45,497 nt of DNA, from NCBI GenBank assembly GCA_028692885.1, contig JAQUWM010000015.1, positions 1 through 45,497 on the forward strand. Reading direction: 5' to 3'. The notes beneath the pieces are model-generated. The model was given only the letters and a program-made list of their open reading frames with translations. It was not told the origin of the DNA and did no database searches. This document shows, piece by piece, positions 16,558-25,975 of this stretch (within the stretch, counting starts at the first letter, position 1; every line of letters starts with the position of its first letter). The translations under genes were made by a program, and so were the position numbers. The DNA is from Acetobacterium sp. (GTDB lineage Bacteria; Bacillota; Clostridia; Eubacteriales; Eubacteriaceae).

Positions 16558-18843
16558 ATGAATCACAAAAAGAGTTTATTGTCAAAGCTGGTCGTGTCGA
16601 TGGGGTTACCGATTACAGTTATCTTTGTAATCGTTGCCGGTCTGGTTATGTCAAACGCAAGCCCGGACAATCTGCCATTAATTTTTGCAGTTGGTTTACT
16701 CGCGATATTGGGGGTATTTGTTTTAGCAGTAAAAGGGATCTCCAACAAACTGTCAAAGCTAACTCAGGCAGCCAGTCAACTGGCTCGGGGTGATCTTGAT
16801 GCAGTGGTCGGGATTGATCATTCTGAGGATCAATTAGGTGCACTCAGCAAAGCCGTTGCTGACATTGCCGAGAATATCAGGCTACATACTGAGAGTGCCC
16901 GCAAACTGGCTGAAGGGGATCTGACGGTAGAAATCATCACCGAGTCGGACAGTGATATCCTGGGGAACAGTTTAATTTCCATCAGAGATTCAGTTAAACA
17001 CGTTGCTGCGGATATGAAGATGTTTTCAGATTTAGCAAAGACGGGCGAATTTTCGCGGCGGGATTCAGGCGCCGGTCTTTCAGGGGAATACAAACAAGCC
17101 GTATTAAATGCCAATCAGGCGATGGATATTGTTGCCGGTAAACTGGAATGGTATGAAGCGATTCTCGATGCGATTCCATTCCCGGTTCATGTCATTGATA
17201 ACGATATGAATTGGACATTCTTAAACAAGCCGTTTTCTGATCTGATGATTGCCAACGGCGTTATCAAGAATCGCGATGCTGCCTGTGGTATGCCGTGTAG
17301 CAGTGCCAACGCTAATATCTGTAACACTGAAGGCTGTGGCATCAGACGACTGGTTGATCAGGGTCTGACCGACAGTTATTTTGAATGGGTTGGTCGAAAT
17401 AATAAACAGGATACGGCTTATCTGCTCAATAAAAAAGGCGAAAAAATTGGCTATGTCGAAATCGTCACCGATTTGACCTCGATTATTAGTGTTAACGAAT
17501 ACTCCAATACTGAAATAAAACGATTAGAACAGAACTTATTGCGCTTAGCTGAAGGCGATCTGGATCTCGATACAAACATTGGTGCTGCCGGTGAATATAC
17601 TGGAGAGGTATATCGCCAATTCAGTGAAATTGGTGCGAACTTAGCTGAGGTCAAGAAATCAATCGGCAATCTCGTTAATGATGCCACGATGCTGACCAGA
17701 GCCGCCATTGACGGCGAATTGGATACCAGAGCTGATGCCAGTAAATTTAAAGGCGCCTGGGAAGAACTGGTTGGGGGGATGAACAATATTCTTGATGAAA
17801 TTGCCAAACCTACCCGCGAAGTGGCCAAAGTTATGGTTGAAATGGCCAAAGGAAGTTTGCATATGGAAGTTGCCGGTACCTATAAAGGTGAGTTTGATGA
17901 ACTGGTCAAGTCGGTTAATTACACGGCTGTCCGGATTGAGAACGTTGTTCAGGAAATGTCAGTGGTGACCGGAGAAATTGAAAAAGGAAATCTTAATTTA
18001 GAAGCGGTTAGAGATTACGGTGGCGATTTCAGTAAAATGTCGACCGACTTAAATGGCATTATTACTTCATTGAACAAATTGCTGGGTGATATCAGTGATG
18101 CCGCCGAACAGGTAACCGCTGGTTCAGCTCAGGTGTCAATGGGCAGCCAGTCACTGGCTCAGGGTTCGACTGAACAGGCGAGCTCGATTCAGGAACTGAC
18201 CGCCTCAATTACCGAGGTTGCTGATCAAACTAAAGACAATGCCATGAATGCCAATAAAGCCAAAGAGCTGGCCATGGATGTCCGCGAAAATGCCGCCAAA
18301 GGAAATGCTCAAATGACTGAGATGCAGGGTGCCATGGTTGAGATTAATCAGTCATCGCAGGATATCTCGAAGATTATCAAAGTCATTGATGACATTGCTT
18401 TCCAGACCAACATTCTAGCTTTGAACGCGGCCGTTGAAGCTGCGCGGGCGGGTCAACACGGCAAGGGTTTTGCCGTTGTTGCTGAGGAAGTTAGAACTCT
18501 GGCGGCAAGAAGTGCGGAAGCCGCTAAAGAGACCACGGTTTTAATTGAAGGCTCGATCAATAAGGTTCAACATGGGACCAAAATTGCCGATGATACTGCC
18601 GCTGCACTGGATGAAATTGTTGGCGGGATTGGCGAAGTGACCGATTTGGTCGGGAATATTGCCGAAGCCTCCAATGAGCAGGCCACTGGGATCGCCCAGA
18701 TCAACACCGGTATCGAACAGGTCGCACAGGTCGTTCAACAGAATTCGGCCACTGCTGAAGAAAGTGCCGCTGCCAGCGAAGAGCTGTCAAGTCAGGCCGA
18801 AATGCTAAAACAAATGATTAATCAGTTTGAATTAAAAAGATAG
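16558..18843 (+). CDS. Methyl-accepting chemotaxis protein with Cys-rich PAS domain
   Basis: 761 residues. Two hydrophobic helices (about 13-31 and 40-59) are separated by a very short loop, so there is no extracellular sensor. HAMP follows (60-115) and then a PAS-like domain (195-310) carrying Cys243, Cys247, Cys255 and Cys260 ([15 protein letters not shown]). More HAMP-like repeats run to about 520. The methyl-accepting signalling domain has the conserved hairpin tip near 614-650 ([17 protein letters not shown]). It should bind CheW/CheA and sense an intracellular signal; the four Cys suggest redox or metal/Fe-S sensing, which is inference. The ribosome site GGAGGGG fixes the start. A strong terminator follows. 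No other chemotaxis genes are nearby. Confidence 0.92.
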   Translation: MNHKKSLLSKLVVSMGLPITVIFVIVAGLVMSNASPDNLPLIFAVGLLAILGVFVLAVKGISNKLSKLTQAASQLARGDLDAVVGIDHSEDQLGALSKAVADIAENIRLHTESARKLAEGDLTVEIITESDSDILGNSLISIRDSVKHVAADMKMFSDLAKTGEFSRRDSGAGLSGEYKQAVLNANQAMDIVAGKLEWYEAILDAIPFPVHVIDNDMNWTFLNKPFSDLMIANGVIKNRDAACGMPCSSANANICNTEGCGIRRLVDQGLTDSYFEWVGRNNKQDTAYLLNKKGEKIGYVEIVTDLTSIISVNEYSNTEIKRLEQNLLRLAEGDLDLDTNIGAAGEYTGEVYRQFSEIGANLAEVKKSIGNLVNDATMLTRAAIDGELDTRADASKFKGAWEELVGGMNNILDEIAKPTREVAKVMVEMAKGSLHMEVAGTYKGEFDELVKSVNYTAVRIENVVQEMSVVTGEIEKGNLNLEAVRDYGGDFSKMSTDLNGIITSLNKLLGDISDAAEQVTAGSAQVSMGSQSLAQGSTEQASSIQELTASITEVADQTKDNAMNANKAKELAMDVRENAAKGNAQMTEMQGAMVEINQSSQDISKIIKVIDDIAFQTNILALNAAVEAARAGQHGKGFAVVAEEVRTLAARSAEAAKETTVLIEGSINKVQHGTKIADDTAAALDEIVGGIGEVTDLVGNIAEASNEQATGIAQINTGIEQVAQVVQQNSATAEESAAASEELSSQAEMLKQMINQFELKR

Positions 18844-18845
18844 AC

Positions 18846-18900
18846 AACAACCCCCTTTGGTAGCGCAATAATGGTGCGTTTCAAAGGGGGTTGTTTTGTT
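18846..18900 (+). terminator. Terminator of chemotaxis receptor gene
   Basis: AACAACCCCCTTTG and CAAAGGGGGTTGTT form a perfect 14-bp stem followed by TTGTTTT. Confidence 0.85.
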
Positions 18901-18984
18901 TTCCGGCTGTGCGGCATCACTGGGGCAGAACCGGGATGACGATTATCTCGATACCCGTTATCGGAAAGATGCGCTGGAGCACAT
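18893..18984 (+). pseudogene. Possible C-terminal coding remnant
   Basis: Downstream of the terminator, the frame containing CAG at 18926 reads as a plausible hydrophilic C-terminus (QNRDDDYLDTRYRKDALEHM, then STDFGF and a stop). There is no start codon or ribosome site, and the frame is cut off by the terminator hairpin. It may be the tail of a deleted gene or chance. Confidence 0.25.
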
Positions 18985-19026
18985 GTCCACCGATTTCGGA
19001 TTTTAAAGCGAGTTTAATCAAGGCGA

Positions 19027-19419
19027 TTATAAATATCGATCATAACTGGCGTAAGATTCCTTGATCTTGCCGTCATCAAAATCATTCATGATCAGATTAT
19101 AGTTCGAGAGGAACAGCTGTTCAAATGCTGACAGCTTATGTTTGCTGGTATTGAGGCATTCCTGACACTGCGCATCTATGGTATCAGGGATCATAATATC
19201 GGCAGTTTTGACAACCTGATTAAAATCAATTGTAGTCAGGTTACAGTGGTTTTCAATGTTGACATCGGACCAGAGGCTTTTTAGAAATTTAAGACAGTTT
19301 TTTTGGGGCTGCTCAAATATTTGTTTAATCTGCGTGCGATTAATATTCTGACTGACTCTGGTCAGCGTTTTTTCAAGATCAGAACGGGACAAATAGTTTT
19401 TTAAAGTTAATTGATTCAT
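19027..19419 (-). CDS. Small hypothetical protein
   Basis: 130 residues, soluble, no signal peptide. I do not recognise a family. The visible features are an acidic C-terminal half and a Cys pair (QCQEC) in the middle plus two earlier Cys residues, enough for a metal site but without a known pattern. The open frame starts at 19434, but ATG 19419 is preceded by GAGGAG at 8 nt and is preferred. Good ribosome site and lack of overlap with another gene support it being real. It stands alone between the chemotaxis receptor and the MerR-type gene. Confidence 0.55.
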   Translation of the reverse strand: MNQLTLKNYLSRSDLEKTLTRVSQNINRTQIKQIFEQPQKNCLKFLKSLWSDVNIENHCNLTTIDFNQVVKTADIMIPDTIDAQCQECLNTSKHKLSAFEQLFLSNYNLIMNDFDDGKIKESYASYDRYL

Positions 19420-19641
19420 TTTGATTCTCCTCATATTTTAGCTCTGCCAAATTCGCTAGACAGAAAAATTATTTTAGTTTATTATTTGCTTGGCTCAATC
19501 GGTAGCCATTGCCACCGAAGTGATTGAATACATGATAGCAGATGAATGTGAACTTTCTGTTAACAAAAGGTTACGATTTTCTGAAGGTTTCAGCAGTGGT
19601 GATTTTATTGGTCAGGAGAATAAGAAAGTAAGCGGTATAAT

Positions 19642-19691
19642 AAAAAAGAACCATTTGGGGATAAAGGGTGAATTATCCCAAAATAGTTCTT
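19642..19691 (-). terminator. Terminator of MerR/TipA-type gene
   Basis: On the minus strand AAGAACTATTTTGGGATAA pairs with TTATCCCCAAATGGTTCTT (two mismatches), followed by TTTTTT. An apparent 68-codon reading frame on the plus strand crosses this hairpin and is spurious. Confidence 0.75.
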
Positions 19692-19729
19692 ATTAATGTA
19701 ATTATTGAATAAAAAATGGGTTTTAATCC

Positions 19730-20467
19730 CTATTTAGCGGTATAAATTCCAATTGCATCACTGATAAACTGAGCCAGGCCGGTGGCGTGGGTATCAATGT
19801 TTGCTTTGAACCGCTCGTCATGAATGTACATCAGCCCCAGGCCGGCTAAAATTTCTTTGGTGCACTCGTAATAGTGTTGGGTGATGTGATCCTGCCACTT
19901 AGCGACCAGATCCTGAACGGTCGGGTCGGAGGCATCCTTGTCGAGATTGGCAACAAAGCAGGCATAAATACTTTCCGCTTCATTGTGGATCGCTTCCCAG
20001 TTTTCCGGGCTATAGGTGCTGGTTTTTTTCTGGCTCTGGCTGTAGGCATCCGTTTTACCCCAGCGCTGTTTGACCTCAGCTTCATATTGTTTCTTATTTG
20101 CTTCAATTTCGGTCATCTCAAATGGTTTAAAGTTCATGGTTGTTTCTCCTTCTAATTTTTGTTCCAGCAAGGCAATCAGTTTATCGAGACGGTGGCGTTT
20201 GAGCAGCAGCAGGTGCCGCTGTTTTTTAAAGGCAGCAATCTCGTCATAATCGGGATCAGCCAAAATCGTTTTGATTTCCTGGATCGAAAAATCGAGTTCC
20301 CGTAAGAACAGAATATTCTGGAGCTGCCTTAAATTGGTCGCGTCATAGTATCGATACTTATTTGTGGTGATCTCACTGGGAATCAGAATTCCTTCACGAT
20401 GATAGTAGTGAAGGGTGCGCACACTGACCCCGGTAAGCGTTGCGACTTCCTTGACTGTCATTTTCAT
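19730..20467 (-). CDS. MerR-family regulator with TipAS-like C-terminal domain
   Basis: 245 residues. The N-terminal MerR winged HTH (TVKEVATLTGVSVRTLHYYH, residues 3-22) is followed by RYYDATNLRQLQNILFLRELDFSIQEIKTIL and a dimerisation coiled coil near 75-105. Residues about 115-245 resemble the TipAS antibiotic-recognition domain (YSPENWEAI, the Ala/Glu-rich helix, and a terminal FISDAIGIY). TipA-type proteins bind cyclic peptide antibiotics and activate transcription, including their own gene. The start at 20467 has AAGGAG upstream. The gene's own promoter has a 19-bp spacer with an inverted repeat, the classic target of MerR activators, so autoregulation is likely. The drug ligand is unknown. 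Confidence 0.88.
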   Translation of the reverse strand: MKMTVKEVATLTGVSVRTLHYYHREGILIPSEITTNKYRYYDATNLRQLQNILFLRELDFSIQEIKTILADPDYDEIAAFKKQRHLLLLKRHRLDKLIALLEQKLEGETTMNFKPFEMTEIEANKKQYEAEVKQRWGKTDAYSQSQKKTSTYSPENWEAIHNEAESIYACFVANLDKDASDPTVQDLVAKWQDHITQHYYECTKEILAGLGLMYIHDERFKANIDTHATGLAQFISDAIGIYTAK

Positions 20468-20519
20468 GTTTGACTCCTTACTGGCATTAATTTGGGTTTG
20501 GCTGGCCTTACCTGAATCT

Positions 20520-20550
20520 ATCATAAACGATCACCTAAGGTCATAGTCAA
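20520..20550 (-). promoter_or_regulatory. MerR-type promoter with 19-bp spacer and operator
   Basis: On the minus strand TTGACT and TATGAT are separated by 19 bp, longer than the optimal 17. An inverted repeat ACCT-T-AGGT is centred in the spacer. This is the architecture MerR regulators twist into an active promoter. Confidence 0.65.
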
Positions 20551-20620
20551 GGTAAAAATTAAAAAAATCGACCTTTCTGAAAATTTTTTCAGCCAGCAGG
20601 ATTGATTTTGTTTGATTTAT

Positions 20621-20649
20621 TGATCTATTTACAGGTTTATGTCATAATA
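20621..20649 (+). promoter_or_regulatory. Probable promoter of LeuCD-type operon
   Basis: TTGATC and CATAAT are separated by 17 bp, about 50 bp upstream of the ATG at 20700. Confidence 0.45.
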
Positions 20650-20699
20650 AGATGTAAGTTTATTGAAATTAAGAAAGTGACAAAAAGAAGGAGATTAAA

Positions 20700-21986
20700 A
20701 TGGGTAAGACAATAGCTGAAAAAATATTTGATGCGCATCGGGTTGATGAGCCGTTTCCAGATACACACGTATTAAAACTGGATCGGGTTTTCTGTCATGA
20801 AATCACCACCCCAATTGCCATCACCGCTCTGATGGCTCGGGGAATGGATCGGGTTTTTGATCCCACCAAGATCAAGGCCGTCATCGACCATGTGACCCCA
20901 GCCAAGGATTCAAAAACCGCCGAACAGGGAAAAATCCTCCGCGATTGGGCCAGACGACACGAGATTAAAGACTTTTTCGATATCGGAAAAAACGGCGTCT
21001 GTCATGCCATCTTCCCGGAAAAAGGATTTGTCCGGCCTGGCTACACGATCATCATGGGCGACTCCCACACCTGTACCCATGGAGCCTTTGGAGCTTTTGC
21101 CGCCGGAATTGGCACCACCGACCTGGAAGTCGGGATTTTAAAAGGGGTTTGCGCCTTTCATTTTCCTAAAACGATTAAAATTGTCCTTACTGGTCAATTA
21201 AAACCTGGCGTGTACGCCAAGGATCTGATCCTCTTTATCATCAAAGAGCTGACTGTCAACGGCGCCACCAATATGGTCATTGAATTTACCGGTCCGGTGG
21301 TTGATGCGATGTCGATGGAATCCCGCATGACCCTTTGCAATATGGCCATTGAAGCCGGTGGCACCTGCGGGATCTGCTATCCGGATAGGATTACCGTGGA
21401 CTACTTGTGGGACTTCATCAAGGATGAGTTTGCCAGCAAAGAAGACGCCCTGAAAGATTATTCCCAATGGGTTTCGGATGCCGATGCCGAGTATGAACGG
21501 GTGCTGGAATACAATGTTTCGGAACTGCAACCGATGGTTACTGTCGGGTACAAGCCGGATCAGGTTCGCAGCATTGCCGAAATTAGCGGCACCAAAGTCG
21601 ATCAGATTTACATTGGCAGCTGCACCAACGGACGGATTGAAGATCTGCGGATTGCGGCGGAAGTGCTTAAGGGCAAAAAAATCAGCGATAATGTCCGGGC
21701 TATTGTCAGTCCGGCGACGCCAGCCATTTATTCGATGGCTTTAACCGAAGGAATCATCGAAATCTTCCAGGATGCCGGCTTCTGCGTCACTAACCCCACC
21801 TGCGGTGCCTGTCTGGGCATGAGCAACGGGGTGCTCGCTGAAGGCGAAGTCTGCGCCTCAACCACCAACCGTAATTTCAACGGTCGGATGGGCAAGGGCG
21901 GGATGGTTCATCTGATGAGCCCGGCATCAGCAGCGGCGGCAGCCATTACTGGTGTAATTACAAATTCTGATTTATTTAAAGCGTAG
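20700..21986 (+). CDS. LeuC-type hydro-lyase large subunit (aconitase superfamily)
   Basis: 428 residues, the size of the two-subunit 3-isopropylmalate dehydratase/homoaconitase large chain. The [4Fe-4S] ligands are visible in YIGSCTNGR (about residue 307) and in PTCGACLGM (about 365 and 368). Substrate-binding motifs GDSHTCTHGAFGAF and STTNRNFNGRMG are intact. Such enzymes isomerise or dehydrate 2- or 3-hydroxy dicarboxylic acids. The small subunit follows after 13 nt. Neither leuA nor leuB is in the window, so leucine synthesis is not demonstrated. Homoaconitase or a 2,3-dimethylmalate dehydratase-like role, known from related eubacteria, is equally possible. GAAGGAG precedes the ATG. Confidence 0.88.
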   Translation: MGKTIAEKIFDAHRVDEPFPDTHVLKLDRVFCHEITTPIAITALMARGMDRVFDPTKIKAVIDHVTPAKDSKTAEQGKILRDWARRHEIKDFFDIGKNGVCHAIFPEKGFVRPGYTIIMGDSHTCTHGAFGAFAAGIGTTDLEVGILKGVCAFHFPKTIKIVLTGQLKPGVYAKDLILFIIKELTVNGATNMVIEFTGPVVDAMSMESRMTLCNMAIEAGGTCGICYPDRITVDYLWDFIKDEFASKEDALKDYSQWVSDADAEYERVLEYNVSELQPMVTVGYKPDQVRSIAEISGTKVDQIYIGSCTNGRIEDLRIAAEVLKGKKISDNVRAIVSPATPAIYSMALTEGIIEIFQDAGFCVTNPTCGACLGMSNGVLAEGEVCASTTNRNFNGRMGKGGMVHLMSPASAAAAAITGVITNSDLFKA

Positions 21987-21999
21987 GTGGTAGATAGAT

Positions 22000-22521
22000 A
22001 TGAAAAACTTTAAAGGAAACGTATTATTTTTAGATCGCAGTGATATTAACACCGATGAGATCATCCCGGCAAAATATCTGACCGAAATTACCAAAGCGGC
22101 CTTACAGCCGAATCTGCTCGAGGACCTGGTGTTGCCAGGCTTTTCGCGAGCCGACACCAAAGATAAAGCGGTGATTGTCACCCGGGAAAACTTTGGTTGC
22201 GGTTCGTCACGAGAGCATGCCCCCTGGGCCCTCGAAGTCAATGGCATCAATGTCGTCATTGCCGAAAGCTTTGCCCGGATTTTTAGACAAAACATGTACA
22301 ATTGCGGGATGTTTGCGATTGAACTGCCCAAGCAGACCATCGACGGTTTGTTTCAAAACTATGCCGGCAAAGCTGTGACCATGGAAATCGATGTCGATGG
22401 CAATCAGATTAAGATTCAGGCCGATGGCAAATCTGAAACCCTTGCTTTCAAGGTTGGCGAATTTGACCAGACGCTGGTCAAAGAAGGCGGCTGGGTCGGC
22501 TACGCCGATAAGAATTACTAA
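22000..22521 (+). CDS. LeuD-type hydro-lyase small subunit
   Basis: 173 residues, the swivelling domain of the aconitase superfamily. It contains the motif NFGCGSSREHAPWAL (about residues 63-77). The substrate-discriminating loop near residue 28 reads AKYLTEI, which differs from the loops I associate with classical LeuD, so substrate choice is open. It starts 13 nt after the large subunit stop and is certainly co-transcribed. It forms a heterodimer with the large subunit and closes the Fe-S active site. A strong terminator ends the operon. Confidence 0.88.
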   Translation: MKNFKGNVLFLDRSDINTDEIIPAKYLTEITKAALQPNLLEDLVLPGFSRADTKDKAVIVTRENFGCGSSREHAPWALEVNGINVVIAESFARIFRQNMYNCGMFAIELPKQTIDGLFQNYAGKAVTMEIDVDGNQIKIQADGKSETLAFKVGEFDQTLVKEGGWVGYADKNY

Positions 22522-22553
22522 GATCAAGTGGCCTGCTATTAAGTGAGGGCGCG

Positions 22554-22599
22554 ATCAAAAAGGACTGTAAAAGCTTGTGTCTTTTGCAGTCCTTTTGAT
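22554..22599 (+). terminator. Terminator of LeuCD-type operon
   Basis: ATCAAAAAGGACTG pairs with CAGTCCTTTTGAT, with an inner AAAAG/CTTTT extension, followed by T residues. Confidence 0.85.
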
Positions 22600-22740
22600 T
22601 ACCCTGAAGAGAAGCATCGTAAAGCCTGAAATAGTGATACGATCAGACCAAAAGAACTTTTGAGACTTCCCCATCGTGGCTGGGGGTGATATAATAAAAG
22701 AATCCGCTAGCAATCATTGTCAAAAAGGGGGGAGCCGAAG

Positions 22741-25700
22741 ATGACGAAAAAACACAAACAACGCTTTGTCATGTTGATCATCATTTATGCCTTAGCTTAT
22801 TTGCTGACCGTTATGCTGGAGTACCAGATGCTGATGATTCTACTAAAGCCCGGCGCGACCCTGTTAGCATGGTTATCGATACATTTTTTCAGCCCCGTCA
22901 GGGAAGTCAACCAAACGGTAAAAAAGATCCTTTCCTATGGCTTTATCGCCTGGTTCATTGCCGATCTGATCGCCATGGTGGGAGAACTGGTGATCGTTAC
23001 GGGAGGCTATGATCGAGTCAATTTTTATCATCTGGAAGTGCTGCTCTATGCCATCAGCCGGGTTCTGATTCTGGCGACGATTGCTGGTCTTTATGATTTT
23101 GTGGCAAAAAAGACTAGTCAATTTCAGGTTATCGCCGATCTGATCACGCTGGTCGTCTGTATGGGGATTACGGTCTGGCTGGTTTTTTTCAAACCGTTGC
23201 CGCAAGTGCCATGGTCGCTGATGATTTCGGGTGATCTGGTTACTATTTTTTCTTTTTTTTATATTGTTCTCAGCCTTTTTGCACAGGGACTGCTGCTGTT
23301 AAATTGGCTTTATTTTAAGGAGCGGCTCATTACGATTGGTCAAAAAACAGTGCTGAGCGGTTTTGCGATCGTTACCCTGACGGATTTAATCAGTGCCATT
23401 TATCCCCACCTGATTGATCAGAGTGACAGTATTGATCTGGTCTACAAGTCCGGAATTCTTTTGATTGCCTTGGGTGGGGTTTACTTTAATCAGAATGCGG
23501 TCACCCAATTGACCACTAGAAAAGTCCAAAAGCCCAGCGATACCTGGAAGAATGGTTTTTATTTTCTGGCCTATCCGCTGTTTGCCTGGTTTATCATCGG
23601 AATGGATATTGACATTCTTATTTATTTGCTGGTGATTGCTTTCTACATGGTCAGTTGCTTATACACCCATCAGATTGAGGTGACTAAAGCGGTGCTGGAA
23701 AAGGAAATCGCCAGCAATAAAAAATTGAAAAATCAGAATTATTTTACCACTCAATTGCTGGATGCCATGCCGGGAGGAATTTTTTATGTCTCCCGGGACG
23801 ATCAGCTGCTGGGAATGAACAACAAGCTTTGCCGCTATTACGGATCGGATACCGAAGCCTATCTCAACCGTAATTTTTCAGAATTTCCACATCGCTCGAA
23901 AACCGCTTACCGGGACTATTGTCAAATGAAGGAAGAAGTTCTGGCAACCGGCCAACCGTCAGTGCGGCAGTCTTCTTTTTTAAGTGCTGATGGACGTACA
24001 GGGGTAGCGCTTTACAGCCTCAACCACTATTATCTGGCCGACGGTTCGGTGGGTGGTTTTCTGGGAGTATTTACAGATATCACCGAGATCAAAGAAAAAG
24101 AACAGGAATTGGAAGTTGCACTAAAAAATGCCAATGCCGCGACCGAGGCCAAGTCGATATTTCTGGCCAATATGAGTCACGAAATCAGAACCCCGATGAA
24201 TGCCATTCTGGGAATGTCTCAGCTGGTGATGCAGACTGATTTGGATGCCAGACAGGAAGATTATCTTCATAAAATTCATAATGCTGCGACGTCGTTGCTG
24301 CGGATCATCAACGATATTCTCGATTTTTCTAAAATTGAATCAGGCAAGTTGGAGCTCGAAACGATCGATTTCAATTTAAAAAAGGTGGTTAAGGATACGA
24401 TCCTGTTATTTGTAGATCAAGGATCTGAAAAAAAGCTGGCACTGTTAATCAATCTGCCGCCGGAGCTGCCGCAGTGGTATCGGGGTGATCCGCTGCGGTT
24501 GGGACAAATCCTTACCAATCTGGTTGGTAATGCGGTTAAATTTACCAGCTTCGGGGAGATTGAAGTGGCCATCAGTTGCGAAGAAAGAAATGAAAACCAG
24601 GATCAACTTAAGTTTACAATACGGGATACTGGTATTGGCATTGCTCAAAGCAATCTGGAACAGCTCTTTGAGCCCTTTACTCAAAACGATAACTCGACCA
24701 CCCGTCACTACGGCGGCACCGGTTTGGGTCTAACCATCAGCCGTAATCTGGTTGAGCTGATGGGCGGCCGGCTCTGGGCCGAAAGCAAGCTGGGGGTTGG
24801 CAGTACCTTCAGCTTTACGGTTTGGCTGGAGAAATCGTTGCATCGGGAAGCGGTTATCGCAACCTCACCGCATCCCGATCAACAAGCCTCTGCGAGTCTT
24901 GTTGGCCTAAAGATCCTGCTGGCTGAGGATAATCCCGTGAACCGGCAGATTGCCGAAGAATTACTGCGGCGGCAAGGCGCCCTGGTCGATGCGGTCGAAA
25001 ATGGCGAAGCCGCCCTGAACCGCATCATCGAAGCCGAATCGAATGATTACTATGATCTTATTCTGATGGATCTGCAAATGCCGGTGATGGACGGATTTGA
25101 GGCAACGCAAAAAATTAGGCACATCAACCCGGATATTCCAATTCTGGCGATGACCGCTCGAACCATGCCCAACGAACGGGAGCAATGCCTGAAAATGGGA
25201 ATGACCGACCATATTTCAAAACCGATTGAGCCGCTGCTTTTATATCATAGTATTCAAAAATATGTCAAGCCGCAAGCAATCACCGAGGAGGCACTTGTTG
25301 CCCTGGATACAATAAAAAAAACTGAGGAGACAGCCGTGATGATCGAAACAAAAAAAACCGCCATCAAAATTGCCGCCATTAAGATTAAAGCCCTCGACTG
25401 GGAAAAAATCAATACCCGGATGGGAAATAGCGAGGAGCTGATTTTGACCCTGCTGACGGTTTTTGCCGAAACCCATGCGGGCATGGCAACGGATCTCGAA
25501 GCCGCCCTGGAAAGACAAGATGAAGACCTTCTGAAACAAAAACTGCACACCGCCAAGGGGGTTCTCGGCAATATTGATGCGACCGGTCTTTATCAGCAGA
25601 TTTACAGGATCGAAGCGGCGCTGCTGGAGGCTGGTATTAATGAGGCTTTAAAGCCGGATATCAAAACCTTTAAGGCCGACTTTGAACAGTTTTATGCCGC

Positions 25701-25965
25701 CATTTTAAACTTTATCGAGTCCCAGAAAGAGCCTCTGGAAGAGCATTGGCAGACCGTCGATGAGCAAACCCGGGATAAAAAACTGGCTGAACTGGCGGCC
25801 TTATTGGCTGACGGTGATACCGAAGCATTACGCTGTTTTGATCAAAACCGACCGCTGTTTAAAAATGTGCTAAGTCCGGAAACATTCAATCAGCTGGTCG
25901 AAATGATTCATGGTTACGCCTTTGATGAAGCCATAGCACTGCTTGAAACAGTACGAAAGAAATGA
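22741..25965 (+). CDS. Hybrid histidine kinase with membrane sensor, PAS, REC and Hpt
   Basis: 1074 residues. About nine to ten membrane helices occupy residues 10-320 (unidentified sensor), then PAS (about 330-450). HisKA has phospho-acceptor His in NMSHEIRTPMN. The ATPase domain shows N, G1 and G2 boxes LVGNAVKFT, DTGIGIA and GGTGLGL. A receiver has its Asp in LILMDLQMPVMDG, and an Hpt domain its His in LHTAKGVLGN. This is a full internal phosphorelay. The frame begins at 22717, but the ATG at 22741 is preceded by GGGGGGAG and is the real start. The HD-GYP regulator gene follows after 10 nt, making it the obvious downstream target. The signal is unknown. Confidence 0.93.
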   Translation: MTKKHKQRFVMLIIIYALAYLLTVMLEYQMLMILLKPGATLLAWLSIHFFSPVREVNQTVKKILSYGFIAWFIADLIAMVGELVIVTGGYDRVNFYHLEVLLYAISRVLILATIAGLYDFVAKKTSQFQVIADLITLVVCMGITVWLVFFKPLPQVPWSLMISGDLVTIFSFFYIVLSLFAQGLLLLNWLYFKERLITIGQKTVLSGFAIVTLTDLISAIYPHLIDQSDSIDLVYKSGILLIALGGVYFNQNAVTQLTTRKVQKPSDTWKNGFYFLAYPLFAWFIIGMDIDILIYLLVIAFYMVSCLYTHQIEVTKAVLEKEIASNKKLKNQNYFTTQLLDAMPGGIFYVSRDDQLLGMNNKLCRYYGSDTEAYLNRNFSEFPHRSKTAYRDYCQMKEEVLATGQPSVRQSSFLSADGRTGVALYSLNHYYLADGSVGGFLGVFTDITEIKEKEQELEVALKNANAATEAKSIFLANMSHEIRTPMNAILGMSQLVMQTDLDARQEDYLHKIHNAATSLLRIINDILDFSKIESGKLELETIDFNLKKVVKDTILLFVDQGSEKKLALLINLPPELPQWYRGDPLRLGQILTNLVGNAVKFTSFGEIEVAISCEERNENQDQLKFTIRDTGIGIAQSNLEQLFEPFTQNDNSTTRHYGGTGLGLTISRNLVELMGGRLWAESKLGVGSTFSFTVWLEKSLHREAVIATSPHPDQQASASLVGLKILLAEDNPVNRQIAEELLRRQGALVDAVENGEAALNRIIEAESNDYYDLILMDLQMPVMDGFEATQKIRHINPDIPILAMTARTMPNEREQCLKMGMTDHISKPIEPLLLYHSIQKYVKPQAITEEALVALDTIKKTEETAVMIETKKTAIKIAAIKIKALDWEKINTRMGNSEELILTLLTVFAETHAGMATDLEAALERQDEDLLKQKLHTAKGVLGNIDATGLYQQIYRIEAALLEAGINEALKPDIKTFKADFEQFYAAILNFIESQKEPLEEHWQTVDEQTRDKKLAELAALLADGDTEALRCFDQNRPLFKNVLSPETFNQLVEMIHGYAFDEAIALLETVRKK

Positions 25966-25975
25966 GGTGAAGACA

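Noticed and set aside
19490-19696. Reading frame of 68 codons on the plus strand
   Set aside because: TTG start without ribosome site, and it crosses the terminator hairpin of the minus-strand MerR-type gene.
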